Below, one piece after another: positions 13,285 through 21,561 of a stretch of 31,841 nt of DNA (the stretch's first letter is position 1; each line of letters starts with the position of its first letter). A program made the translations under genes and the position numbers. The stretch covers positions 1-31,841 of the forward strand of contig CAYUXZ010000034.1 in NCBI GenBank assembly GCA_964449135.1, in the 5' to 3' direction. A model generated the notes under the pieces. It did no database searches. It worked only from the letters and a program-made list of their open reading frames with translations, and was not told the DNA's origin. The DNA is from SZAS-103 sp964449135 (GTDB lineage Bacteria > Pseudomonadota > Gammaproteobacteria > Xanthomonadales > Xanthomonadaceae).

Positions 13285-15747
13285 TCAGTGCAGCAACTTG
13301 CGCAGCTCGACTTCGGCGCGCTGGAACTCCAGGCTCAGCCGGTGCACGGTATCGATCGGATGCCCGAGGTTGCGCGCGCGCGCGCCGTGCTCGATGAGCT
13401 TGGCGATCGCGGAAACCTGCATCGCGCCAAGGTTCGCGCTGGAGGACTTGAGTGCGTGTGCGGGCGCGACCAGCGAGTCGATGTCGCCGACTGCGGCGGC
13501 GGCTTCGAGCTTGGTGAGGTGGCCAGGGGCGTCTTCGAGATAGACGCCCACCAGATCCTTGAACGATTCGCCCATCGCGCTCCACAGGTCCTCGACGATT
13601 TCCGAATCCAGGGCGGGTCCTGCTTGCGCTTCGGCGACCGCGGGCAGTTCCGCGACCGCCGCCGCGGCTTGCGGCGCTCGCGCGGCGGCCGTGGCGAAAC
13701 CAGACTGCATCGGCGTTGCCGGCGCGAGCGGAGAAACCGCGTGCGCGCGCGTTGGCGCCGGCTGTTCGGCCTGGCGGATCGCCGCGCGGCGTTCGCCGGC
13801 AGCGTGTTGCAGCCAGCGGCGCAGCGTGCTGTCGAGCAGTTCGCGCGACACCGGCTTGGACAGGTAGTCGTCCATGCCCGCGTCGATGCAGCGCTGGCGG
13901 TCGCCAGCCATCGCGTTGGCGGTCATCGCGATGATCGGCACCCGGTTCAACTGGTTCTCTTCCTCGTGCTCGCGCCAGGTGCGGGTGGCGGTGTAGCCGT
14001 CCATCACCGGCATCTGGCAGTCCATCAGCACGACGTCGTAATGGCCGCGCTCGAGCTTTTCCAGCGCCTGCTCACCGTTCTCGGCGGTGTCGCAGTGTAG
14101 GCCGGTGAGCGTGATCAGGCGCTGCGCGACCATGAGGTTCACCGGGTTGTCCTCGACCAGCAACAACTGGCCCTTGAGCGGAACCGAGCGGTCGATTGCG
14201 GTCATGGTCACCTCCGGGGCCTGCGAAGGCGCACGCGAGACGTTGACCTCGGCAGGCGAATCCTGTGCCGCGAGCTGGGTGGCTTCGCCGGCGAGCAGGC
14301 CGACCAGTTTCACGCGCAGCTCCGCATCCGGCAGCGTGCGCCGCACGAGGATCGCGCCGGGCATCTTGCGCAGGTCTGGCGGCGCCGGATCGTCGCCTTC
14401 GAGCAGGGCGATGCGCAGGTGTTCGGCGCTGTCCATGCTCATCAGGTTGCGGTGCAGCGCGATCACGGTGTTCTTGATCGAGGCCAGGTCGGCGACGAAC
14501 AGGTCGAAACCTTTCTGCGGCGCGTTGGTGACGCCGCGCAGCCGCGCGAGCGCCTCGTGGGTGGTATCCACATAGACCGCATTGACGCCCCAATGCGTCA
14601 TCGCGCGCGTGAACCGGCGCTTGAGCACGTCGTCGGCGGTGAGCACCAGCGCGCGCGCGCCGTGCAGATCCACGCGCAAGGCGCCCATTTCGCTCGCGGC
14701 CTTGAGCATCGGTACCTCGAACCAGAACACCGAGCCGCGCCCGAGTTCGGATTCCACGCCGATTCGCCCGCCCATCAGATCCACGATGCGCTTGCAGATC
14801 GCCAGGCCCAGGCCGGTGCCGCCGTACAGGCGCGTGGTCGAGGCGTCGGCCTGCGAGAACGCGCTGAACAGCTTGCTCGCCGCTTCCGGCGAGATGCCCA
14901 CGCCGGTGTCGCGCACCTCGAAGCGCAACTGGTGATGCGCGCGGCTCTCGCCGATCCGGGTCACATGCACCGAAACCGAACCGCGTTCGGTGAACTTCAG
15001 CGCGTTGCTGACCAGGTTGCTGATGATCTGGCGCAGGCGCAGCGGATCGCCGCGGAAGGATGCGCGCACGTCGTGCTCGATGTGCAACGCGAGCCGCAGT
15101 CCCTTGGCCTGAGCTTGGCGTTCGAGCAGTCGGATCACCGAGTCGAGCAGCTCGCGCAGGTTCATGCTCACCGTCTCGAGCTGCAGGCGGTTGGCTTCGA
15201 GCTTGGAGTAGTCGAGGATATCGTCCACGATGCGCAGCAACTGCCGCGACGACTGCAGCGCGGTGTTGAGCATCTCGCGCTGGTCGGGCGTGAGCTTGGA
15301 CGATTGCAGCAGGTCGAGCATCGGGATGATGCCGTTGAGCGGCGTGCGCACCTCGTGGCTCATCGTCGCGAGGAACTCGCCCTTGGCCAGCGTCGCCGCC
15401 TCCGCCGCCTGCTTGGCGTCGTTGATCTCGAGCTGGAGGCGACGGTTCTCCTCGAGCTCCTTGCGCATTTCATCCACCGCGGTCGTCTGCGCGCCGACCT
15501 GCTCGGTCGCCGCTTTCGCGGCATTCATGGCCTGGGCCGCGGCCTCGGATGCGCGCAGCATCTGCCGGTGCAGCAGCCGCGAGATCGTCACGAAGCTGAT
15601 CAGGCCGACCATGGACAGCGCCAGCGCCGCCCAGATCCACGGGCCGGAGAAACCGAGCATGTGCAGCACCAGCACGATCAGCACGCCGGCGTTGGCGGCC
15701 TCGTTGACTACCTGCAGCACGCGAACGGTGAGTTGCGAGCCGGTCAT
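13285..15747 (-). CDS. Hybrid sensor histidine kinase with receiver and Hpt domains
   Basis: An 820-residue phosphorelay kinase. Two membrane helices (about 18-32 and 37-55) enclose almost no periplasmic loop. A coiled coil (65-120) follows, then the HisKA domain with His131 in SHEVRTPLN, and an ATPase domain with N-box SNLVSNALKF and G-boxes DTGVGI and GGTGLGL. A receiver-like segment (about 360-490) without a convincing active site is next. A true receiver at 525-645 has the VEDN pair, phosphoacceptor Asp576 and Lys631, and a C-terminal Hpt domain carries His764 in AHALKSSS. The layout resembles GacS/BarA and RpfC, but the short membrane region suits an intracellular or membrane-embedded signal. 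The ATG lies 10 bases after the stop of the GGDEF-EAL gene, so they share an operon. Residues 645-710 are an Ala/Pro linker. Confidence 0.92.
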   Translation of the reverse strand: MTGSQLTVRVLQVVNEAANAGVLIVLVLHMLGFSGPWIWAALALSMVGLISFVTISRLLHRQMLRASEAAAQAMNAAKAATEQVGAQTTAVDEMRKELEENRRLQLEINDAKQAAEAATLAKGEFLATMSHEVRTPLNGIIPMLDLLQSSKLTPDQREMLNTALQSSRQLLRIVDDILDYSKLEANRLQLETVSMNLRELLDSVIRLLERQAQAKGLRLALHIEHDVRASFRGDPLRLRQIISNLVSNALKFTERGSVSVHVTRIGESRAHHQLRFEVRDTGVGISPEAASKLFSAFSQADASTTRLYGGTGLGLAICKRIVDLMGGRIGVESELGRGSVFWFEVPMLKAASEMGALRVDLHGARALVLTADDVLKRRFTRAMTHWGVNAVYVDTTHEALARLRGVTNAPQKGFDLFVADLASIKNTVIALHRNLMSMDSAEHLRIALLEGDDPAPPDLRKMPGAILVRRTLPDAELRVKLVGLLAGEATQLAAQDSPAEVNVSRAPSQAPEVTMTAIDRSVPLKGQLLLVEDNPVNLMVAQRLITLTGLHCDTAENGEQALEKLERGHYDVVLMDCQMPVMDGYTATRTWREHEEENQLNRVPIIAMTANAMAGDRQRCIDAGMDDYLSKPVSRELLDSTLRRWLQHAAGERRAAIRQAEQPAPTRAHAVSPLAPATPMQSGFATAAARAPQAAAAVAELPAVAEAQAGPALDSEIVEDLWSAMGESFKDLVGVYLEDAPGHLTKLEAAAAVGDIDSLVAPAHALKSSSANLGAMQVSAIAKLIEHGARARNLGHPIDTVHRLSLEFQRAEVELRKLLH

Positions 15748-15757
15748 CGCGGGACGT

Positions 15758-18292
15758 TCAGAGCACTGCGGCGTTGAAGTCGAAATCCAGCGCGTCGCCG
15801 GCCCCCTGCACGAGGTTGCCCTGGATGTAATCGATGCCGCTCATCCACAGCGTCGCCGCCGACTGCGCGTCCTCGACGCGATGGCCGATCACCTGGATCT
15901 CGTGACGATGGGCGCGGTCGATGATCACGCGCAGTTCGTCGCGGACCGACAGCGGCACGTTGCCGGCGACGTACTTGGGCGCGAGCTTGACGAAGCCGAA
16001 CGGCAGCGATTCGAGCAGGCGCTCGGCTTCGGTGGCGTGCTCGTAATGGCTCATGCAGAGCTTGACGCCGTCGGTAGCCACGTCGCGCGCGAAGGCCTCG
16101 ACCAGCGGCGGGTTGAGCAGGCAGTCCTCGAGCCGGCATTCCAGCACCACGCTGGCGCCGGGGACGCCGTGCGCGGCCAGCTCGTTGCGCAGCCAGTCGG
16201 CCTGTTCGAGGGTGGCGATGGTGGTCATGGATTGCGGCACGAACAGGCGCAGCTTGCGACCGTTGTCCTGTTGCTGCTGCAGCACCGTCAACGCGCGATC
16301 CAGCACCCAGCGGTCGATGTCGGCGATGAGCTCGGCGCGCTCGGCCAAGGGCAGGAACTGCCCGGCCGAGTGCAGGCGTCCGTTGCTGTCGCGCAGTCGC
16401 AGCAGGGTCTGGTATTGCGCGTCATGGCCGCCCTGCACCGCGACGATGGGCTGGTAGATCAATTCGAAGCCGTGGCGCGAAACCGCGTCGCGCAGCAGTT
16501 CGACCAACGCGGATTCCTGGTCGATCTCGGCCGACTTCGGCGGTTCGTGGCGGTGCACGCCGTTGTCGTTGACCCGCGCTTCGCGGCAGGCGCGCTCAGC
16601 GGTGTTGAGCAGCGAGCTGGCGTCGCCGAAGCCGTAGCGCAACGCGCACACGCCGACCGACGCGCGCAAGCGCATCGCCTTGCCGCCGGCGGAGAACGGG
16701 TGCTGCATGAGCTGGCTGCGCAGGCGCACGGCGAGCGAATCGAGCGCGGCGTCGTCCAGGTCCGGCGCGAGCACGAGGAACGCGCCGTCGTTGATGCGCG
16801 CGGCCGGATGCTTTTCGCCGACTTCCTCGGCGAGTTTCTTGCCGGCGGCGACCAGCACCTGTTCGAGCGCGGCCAGTCCCAGCCGGTCGCGCAGCGCGGC
16901 CACGCCGTCGATCTCCAGGTAGAGCACGCCGCCACCGCTGCTGGGCTGGTCGAAGGCCGCGCCGAGCGCATCGTTGACGCGGTCGAGCACGTACGCGCGG
17001 CGGTACAGCCCGGTCGCCTCGTCTTTCTCGTCGAGCGCGCCGCCGCTTTGTTGCGCCATCGTGCGCACGCGCTTGACCCGGTTCTGCACCGCGGTGATCA
17101 GGTGCTTGGGGCGGATCGGCTTGGACAGGAAATCGTCGCCGCCGGCGTCGATCGCCTCGTAGCGCAGGTCGAGGTCGGACTCGCCCGAGAGGAACACGAT
17201 CGGCGTCTGCACGAACGCCGGATGCTCGCGGATCAGCGCGGTCAGCTCCACGCCGTTGACCTGCGGCATGTGCAGGTCCATCAGCACCAGGTCCGGATGC
17301 AGCGATTCCATCGCATCGAGCACGCGCATCGGATCTTGCTCGACCACGGCCTGCATGCCCGCGTTGGTCAGCACGCTCTGCGCGAACAGCGCCTGCGAGC
17401 GGTCGTCCTCGACGATCAGCACGCGTACGTTCTCGTCGGTCGCCGGCGTGAGCAGCTCGCTTAGCTGCTGCACCGCGGCCGCGGCGTTGAACGGCGGCAG
17501 CAGCAGCGCATCCACGCCCGCGCGGCGCGCGTCCAGTCGCGCCTGCAGGCTGTCCTGGGTCGCCATCGCGACGAGCTTGATGCGGTTGTTGCCTTGGGTC
17601 TGCGCGGAGCGGCGCGCATCGCCGACCGCGGCGAGGTCGGCGATATGCGAGGCGCCCACAAGCACCATTTGCGGCGCCAGGCTCATCAGCAGTTCGGTGA
17701 GTTCTTCGGCGTTGTCCACCGGCTCGACCGAGAAGCCTGCCGTCTCCAACCGCTGGCTGAGCTCGAAGGCGAGCGGATTGCCATCGCTGAGGTGATAGAT
17801 GCGCTGCGATGCAGCCGCGACCGCCGGCGCCTTAGGGGTTTCTGCGACGGCCGGCGGGGCCGCTGCCGGCGCGGGCGTCGTGGGCGCGGGCGCGTCGCCG
17901 ACCCAGCGTTGCCAGTACGCCTCGGGCGCGACTTCGCTGTGGGTCGCCGGACGCTTGGCGTCGGGCTTGACCGTCAGCGAGGCGGAAATCTGTCCAAGCA
18001 GGGCGAGGATGCGGTCGTTCTGCTGGCGGTTGGGCAACGTGCTTCGCGCGACGTGTTCGCCCAGCAGGTTTTCCAGGGTCAGCAGGTGCTGGCTGGGTTC
18101 GACGAGGTCGTAGCGACCGCTCGCGCCGGCCAGGCGCTGCACGTCGTCGTTGAGCAGGGACAATCCGGCCGAGTCCCAGCCATCGTTGCGATAGCGCTGC
18201 ACGCGCCCCTCGATCGCCTCGATGCGCTTGGGCAGATGGCGCAGGAACGCCTGCCGGTATTCGTCCTGCTGCGACGAGGTGGTCTTGTTCAT
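15758..18292 (-). CDS. Receiver protein with degenerate GGDEF and EAL domains
   Basis: An 844-residue cytoplasmic protein. In order it shows a helical Hpt-like N terminus (10-105), an Ala/Pro linker, a pseudo-receiver (165-275) without a phosphoacceptor Asp, and a true receiver (288-400; EDD, Asp339, Lys391). A GGDEF domain (425-580) has NDGAF at 501-505 in place of the signature. An EAL domain (600-840) has QTL at 628-630 for EAL, CMSH near 746 for DDFG, and GHR for AEG near 803. Lys769 and Gln824 of the EAL fold remain. Neither c-di-GMP synthesis nor cleavage is expected; a binding or docking role like that of FimX is likely. It is followed after 10 bases by the hybrid kinase. A CATAAT hexamer (minus, 18319-18314) may be its -10 box. 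Confidence 0.9.
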   Translation of the reverse strand: MNKTTSSQQDEYRQAFLRHLPKRIEAIEGRVQRYRNDGWDSAGLSLLNDDVQRLAGASGRYDLVEPSQHLLTLENLLGEHVARSTLPNRQQNDRILALLGQISASLTVKPDAKRPATHSEVAPEAYWQRWVGDAPAPTTPAPAAAPPAVAETPKAPAVAAASQRIYHLSDGNPLAFELSQRLETAGFSVEPVDNAEELTELLMSLAPQMVLVGASHIADLAAVGDARRSAQTQGNNRIKLVAMATQDSLQARLDARRAGVDALLLPPFNAAAAVQQLSELLTPATDENVRVLIVEDDRSQALFAQSVLTNAGMQAVVEQDPMRVLDAMESLHPDLVLMDLHMPQVNGVELTALIREHPAFVQTPIVFLSGESDLDLRYEAIDAGGDDFLSKPIRPKHLITAVQNRVKRVRTMAQQSGGALDEKDEATGLYRRAYVLDRVNDALGAAFDQPSSGGGVLYLEIDGVAALRDRLGLAALEQVLVAAGKKLAEEVGEKHPAARINDGAFLVLAPDLDDAALDSLAVRLRSQLMQHPFSAGGKAMRLRASVGVCALRYGFGDASSLLNTAERACREARVNDNGVHRHEPPKSAEIDQESALVELLRDAVSRHGFELIYQPIVAVQGGHDAQYQTLLRLRDSNGRLHSAGQFLPLAERAELIADIDRWVLDRALTVLQQQQDNGRKLRLFVPQSMTTIATLEQADWLRNELAAHGVPGASVVLECRLEDCLLNPPLVEAFARDVATDGVKLCMSHYEHATEAERLLESLPFGFVKLAPKYVAGNVPLSVRDELRVIIDRAHRHEIQVIGHRVEDAQSAATLWMSGIDYIQGNLVQGAGDALDFDFNAAVL

Positions 18293-18347
18293 GTCCGTAT
18301 TCCCGGGCCCGTCATTATGCGCTGCCGTGGTTTATGTGCGCATCGTC

Positions 18348-18770
18348 TCAGAATGGCTTGACGACGACCAGACTCACGACGCCGATCAACAGCAACGCCG
18401 GTACTTCGTTGAACCAGCGCAGCCACCGCGAGGATGGGGTCGGCCGGTCGTGGCGGAAGTCCGCGGCGAGCTTGATGCACCAGCCGTGGTATCCGAGCAA
18501 ACCGACGACCAGGGCGAGCTTGGCATGCAGCCAGCCCTGCTGGATGAACGCCGGCGCAAGCCGCAGCAGGGCAAGGCCGAACGCCAGCGCCAGCGCCGCG
18601 CCGATGTGGGTGATTGTCAGCAGCCGGTACTCCATCGTCACGAAGCGCGCCCGCGAGATCGCGTCGGAGGCCTCGCGGTGGTAGATGAACAGGCGCGGCA
18701 GGTAGAACAATCCCGCGAACCAGGTCACCACGAACACGATGTGGAAGGTCTTGACCCACTCGTAGATCAC
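18348..18770 (-). CDS. hemJ: Protoporphyrinogen IX oxidase HemJ
   Basis: A 140-residue membrane protein with four predicted helices, matching HemJ (UPF0093), which oxidises protoporphyrinogen IX to protoporphyrin IX in haem synthesis. Hallmarks are KTFHIVFVVTWFAGLFYLPRLFIYH near 7-31 (conserved His10 and the LPRLFIYH block), MEYRLL near 46, and KLALVVGLLGYH with its lysine and histidine near 85-95. Length is typical. The start is GTG at 18770, overlapping the stop of the DUF4126 gene as GTGA, which implies coupling. The regulatory pair follows 55 bases downstream on the same strand. CopD-like proteins are a distant alternative. Confidence 0.85.
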   Translation of the reverse strand: MIYEWVKTFHIVFVVTWFAGLFYLPRLFIYHREASDAISRARFVTMEYRLLTITHIGAALALAFGLALLRLAPAFIQQGWLHAKLALVVGLLGYHGWCIKLAADFRHDRPTPSSRWLRWFNEVPALLLIGVVSLVVVKPF

Positions 18771-19378
18771 GCAGCGGCCCCCCGTGCGCGGCGCGGAATC
18801 CGACGCAGCACCGCGCGGAAGATCCAGGCCACGAGCATCGCGATCGACAGCAGCGCAACGACCGAGACGACCAGCGCGAGCCAGGGGTGAGCGATGGCCA
18901 ACACGAGCGTGGCCAACACGATGCCGTCCTCGCCCAGCGACGCGCTCCAGTTGCTCATGGGTTCCGGCGAGGTGTTGATCAGCGCGCGCGCGCCGCTCTT
19001 GATCGCGTGGCTGGTCAGGGCGAGCGCGCCGCCGGCGAGCAGCGCGCCGGCGTGCAGCTTCTCGTCGGGAGACATCGCCGCGGCGGCGAGGAACGCGCCG
19101 GCCGGCACGCGGACCAGCGTGTGCAGCAGGTCCCAGCCGCTGTCCGCGCCGGGAATCTTGTCGGCGCAGAACTCGATCGTCGCGAGCGCCGCGCAGACGC
19201 CGAGCACCCACGGCGAGGATGCGACCTGCAGATCCGGCGGCAACGGCATCCATCCGAGCAGTCCGGCCAAGCCGATGCCGAACACGGTGAGATACACGCG
19301 CACGCCGGCCAACCAGGCCAAGGTCAGGCCCAGCGCGAACAGCGGCGGGTTGGCGATCGCGGGATCGGGCATGGCCAT
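18767..19378 (-). CDS. DUF4126 family membrane protein
   Basis: A 203-residue membrane protein with about five hydrophobic helices and a basic C terminus (RAVLRRIPRRARG). ADKIPGADSGWDLLHTLVRVPAG near 72-95 and LTSHAIKSGARALINTSPEP near 120-140 mark the DUF4126 family. The family has no established function. The ATG at 19378 is chosen over a TTG three bases earlier. The gene is translationally coupled to hemJ downstream. A TATACT hexamer on the minus strand (19408-19403) may be its -10 box. Confidence 0.82.
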   Translation of the reverse strand: MAMPDPAIANPPLFALGLTLAWLAGVRVYLTVFGIGLAGLLGWMPLPPDLQVASSPWVLGVCAALATIEFCADKIPGADSGWDLLHTLVRVPAGAFLAAAAMSPDEKLHAGALLAGGALALTSHAIKSGARALINTSPEPMSNWSASLGEDGIVLATLVLAIAHPWLALVVSVVALLSIAMLVAWIFRAVLRRIPRRARGAAA

Positions 19379-19402
19379 CAATGCGTCGGGTCACGAAACT
19401 CC

Positions 19403-19450
19403 AGTATAGCGACCGTGCGCTTGACGCTGGCGACGCGGCGCGGATATACC
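19403..19450. promoter_or_regulatory. Divergent promoters for the DUF4126 and DUF6776 genes
   Basis: On the plus strand TTGACG (19421-19426) and TATACC (19445-19450) are 18 bases apart. The ATG of the DUF6776 gene follows seven bases later, so the transcript would be leaderless or nearly so. On the minus strand TATACT (19408-19403) is a -10 candidate 24 bases before the DUF4126 ATG, with no good -35 box. Confidence 0.5.
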
Positions 19451-19457
19451 GGCCCGC

Positions 19458-20195
19458 ATGGACGTCTTCGCCATGGTGCGCCACCTGCGCCTGCCACCCC
19501 TGGGCCGGCGGGCGCGCGGATTGCTGCTTGTTACCACGCTGCTGTGGGCTGGCAGCCTCGTTTTCGCATGGTGGTGGGCTGCGCATTCGGCGTCGCCTCG
19601 GCTGGCCGCGCTGGAGGCCGAGAACGCGCGCCTGCGCGAAACCGTCCGCCAGCTCGACGACCTGCGCCAGCAGGTGGCCACGCTCAAGCGCTCCGATGAA
19701 ATCAGCCGCGCGGCGAACCAGGAATTGCAAAGCAGCCTGTCCGAACGCGACGAGGAAGTCTCCGCGCTGCGCGCTGACGTGGCCTTCTACGAGCGTCTGG
19801 TCGGCGCCAGCGGCCAGCGTCGCGGGCTTTCCGTTCACAGCGTGAAGATGGAGCCGAACACGAACGGCACCTGGCACTTCGTGGCCACGCTGATCCAGAA
19901 CCTCAACCGCGGCAAGATCAGCCAGGGCGGGCTGAGCCTGCAGATCGAGGGGGCGAAAGCCGGCAAGTTGCAGACCCTGCAATGGAGCGACCTGCTGCAG
20001 AAACCCGAGCCACCCGCGCAGCCGTTCGAGTTCCGCTATTTCCAGAAAGTCGAGGGCAGCGTGATGCTGCCGCCGGGATTCACGCCGCACCGCGTGCGGG
20101 TGTTCCTGCGTTCGGACGACACCACGATCCAGCAGGCGTTCCCGTGGAGCGATGCGCTGCGTGGCGAGCCCGCGGCGCCGGGCGCGGCCAAGTGA
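19458..20195 (+). CDS. DUF6776 family membrane-anchored coiled-coil protein
   Basis: A 245-residue protein with a basic start, one membrane helix (about 21-42), a coiled coil (49-115, with heptad-like EAENARLRETVRQLDDLRQQ) and a C-terminal beta-rich domain containing NTNGTWHFVATLIQNLNRG and PPGFTPHRVRVFLR. This matches the DUF6776 family found in Xanthomonadales and other gammaproteobacteria, commonly just before erpA as here. The function is unknown; the topology suggests a periplasmic or bitopic scaffold. No Shine-Dalgarno sequence precedes the ATG. Confidence 0.8.
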   Translation: MDVFAMVRHLRLPPLGRRARGLLLVTTLLWAGSLVFAWWWAAHSASPRLAALEAENARLRETVRQLDDLRQQVATLKRSDEISRAANQELQSSLSERDEEVSALRADVAFYERLVGASGQRRGLSVHSVKMEPNTNGTWHFVATLIQNLNRGKISQGGLSLQIEGAKAGKLQTLQWSDLLQKPEPPAQPFEFRYFQKVEGSVMLPPGFTPHRVRVFLRSDDTTIQQAFPWSDALRGEPAAPGAAK

Positions 20196-20214
20196 CTATC
20201 CGGCTGCGCGCTGC

Positions 20215-20243
20215 TTGAACTGGCGCGCTTTGCGCCCCATTCT
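20215..20243 (+). promoter_or_regulatory. Possible erpA promoter with internal dyad
   Basis: TTGAAC (20215-20220) and CATTCT (20238-20243) are 17 bases apart. The erpA ATG begins six bases after the second hexamer, again a near-leaderless layout. Between them GGCGC-GCTTT-GCGCC (20222-20236) is a perfect dyad that could bind a regulator. The -10 match is weak. Confidence 0.35.
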
Positions 20244-20249
20244 GATCGC

Positions 20250-20621
20250 ATGACCGAAACCCTCGCCATGCACCCGGGTTACCAGCAACTCGATGCCCCG
20301 TTGGTGTTCACGCATGCGGCCGCGCGCAAGGTCGCCGAGCTGATCCGCGAGGAAGGCAACGTCGCGCTCAAGCTGCGCGTATATATCCAGGGCGGCGGCT
20401 GCTCGGGATTCCAATACGGATTTTCGTTCGACGAAGAGCAGGCCGACGACGACCTCGCGGTGCAGACCGACGGCGTGACGCTGCTGGTCGATCCGCTGAG
20501 CCTGCAGTACCTGCTCGGCGCCGAGGTCGATTACAGCGAGAGCCTGCACGGCGCGCAGTTCACGATCCGCAATCCGAACGCGAAGACCACCTGCGGCTGC
20601 GGCAGTTCGTTCTCGGCGTGA
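20250..20621 (+). CDS. erpA: Iron-sulfur cluster insertion protein ErpA
   Basis: A 123-residue A-type carrier that passes Fe-S clusters to target proteins, including the isoprenoid enzymes IspG and IspH. The three ligand cysteines are in place: Cys51 in GGGCSGFQY, and Cys115 and Cys117 in TTCGCGSSF. Length is typical for ErpA, and the short N-terminal extension favours ErpA over IscA, as does the lack of isc genes around it. It overlaps the nudC start by four bases (GTGA). Confidence 0.94.
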   Translation: MTETLAMHPGYQQLDAPLVFTHAAARKVAELIREEGNVALKLRVYIQGGGCSGFQYGFSFDEEQADDDLAVQTDGVTLLVDPLSLQYLLGAEVDYSESLHGAQFTIRNPNAKTTCGCGSSFSA

Positions 20622-21496
20622 GCGCCCCGGCGATCGACGCCGCGTTGCCTGCATTCACGCAGTGCCAGCTCGATCGCGCCGAGCACCTGCGCAACGACCG
20701 CGAACGCCTGGCCTCGCTGTGGTCCGGCGCGCGCGTGTTGCGGCTGGACGCGCAGGCCGATGTCGAAGTCCACGCCGAACGCGGTGCGCTTGCGGTCTCA
20801 CGCAGCGACGCACTCGACGAGAGCGCCTTCGATCACGCCTTGTTCCTCGGCCTGGACGACGACGGCGCGTGGTTCGCGCTGCGCACCGACGCGCTTGAGC
20901 ACGCGCTCGACCTGCGCCGCGCCGCCGCGCGGCTGTCCGCGTTCGAGGCCGGGCTGTTCGCGTATGCGCGCGCGCTGTTGCTCTGGCGCGAACGTACCCG
21001 CTACTGCGTTCACTGCGGCCAGCCGTTGCGGATCGTCCACGCCGGCCACCTCGCGCGTTGCGACGGCTGTGCGAGCGATCACTATCCGCGCATCGACGCG
21101 GCGGTGATCATGCTGGTCAGCGACGGCGAGCGCCTGCTGCTCGGTCGGCAGGCGAGCTGGCCGCCGGGGCGCTATTCGCTGCTCGCCGGGTTCGTCGAGC
21201 CCGGCGAACGGCTTGAGGACACCGTCGCGCGCGAAGTGATGGAGGAAACCGGCGTACGCGTGCGACACGCATCCTACGTCGCTTCACAGCCTTGGCCGTT
21301 CCCGTCCGGACTGATGCTGGGGTTCTCCGCGCTGGCCGAGCCCGATCCGCCGCGCTGCAGCGACGAACTCGAGGATGCGCGCTGGTTCACCCGCGAACAG
21401 ATCCGCGCCGAAGTCGCCGCGGGGACGCTGGGCCTGTCGCGCCCGGAATCGATTTCGCGCTGGCTGATCGACCGCTGGCTCGCGGACGACCTGTGA
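20618..21496 (+). CDS. nudC: NAD(+)/NADH pyrophosphatase, NAD-cap decapping enzyme
   Basis: A 292-residue Nudix hydrolase of the NudC type, which cleaves NAD(H) to NMN(H) and AMP and removes NAD caps from RNA. It has an N-terminal domain, a zinc ribbon starting YCVHCGQPL with a second pair in RCDGC, and the Nudix box GFVEPGERLEDTVAREVMEETG near 190-212. The SQPWPFP motif, diagnostic for NudC, follows. Length is slightly above the E. coli enzyme. The start is GTG at 20618, overlapping the erpA stop. The window also encodes RppH, so both known bacterial RNA-decapping Nudix enzymes are present. Confidence 0.95.
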   Translation: MSAPAIDAALPAFTQCQLDRAEHLRNDRERLASLWSGARVLRLDAQADVEVHAERGALAVSRSDALDESAFDHALFLGLDDDGAWFALRTDALEHALDLRRAAARLSAFEAGLFAYARALLLWRERTRYCVHCGQPLRIVHAGHLARCDGCASDHYPRIDAAVIMLVSDGERLLLGRQASWPPGRYSLLAGFVEPGERLEDTVAREVMEETGVRVRHASYVASQPWPFPSGLMLGFSALAEPDPPRCSDELEDARWFTREQIRAEVAAGTLGLSRPESISRWLIDRWLADDL

Positions 21497-21524
21497 GCGC
21501 CGCAACGCTGACGCCGACTGCGGT

Positions 21525-21530
21525 TAGAAT
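21525..21530 (+). promoter_or_regulatory. Possible -10 box of ampE
   Basis: TAGAAT lies 31 bases before the ampE ATG in the short gap after nudC. It matches five of six consensus positions, but no good -35 box is found at 16-18 bases upstream. ampE may instead be read from the erpA-nudC transcript. Confidence 0.35.
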
Positions 21531-21561
21531 CGTGGCGTAATCATCCGCAACGCGTAACCCC

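Noticed and set aside
13740..13850. Possible CRISPR or tandem-repeat structure suggested by GC-rich repetition
   Set aside because: The repetition comes from Ala/Pro linker codons in the kinase; no regular repeat-spacer pattern exists here or elsewhere in the window.
15758..18292. An active diguanylate cyclase or phosphodiesterase
   Set aside because: The GGDEF and EAL signatures and several metal or base-binding residues are replaced, so enzymatic activity is not supported.
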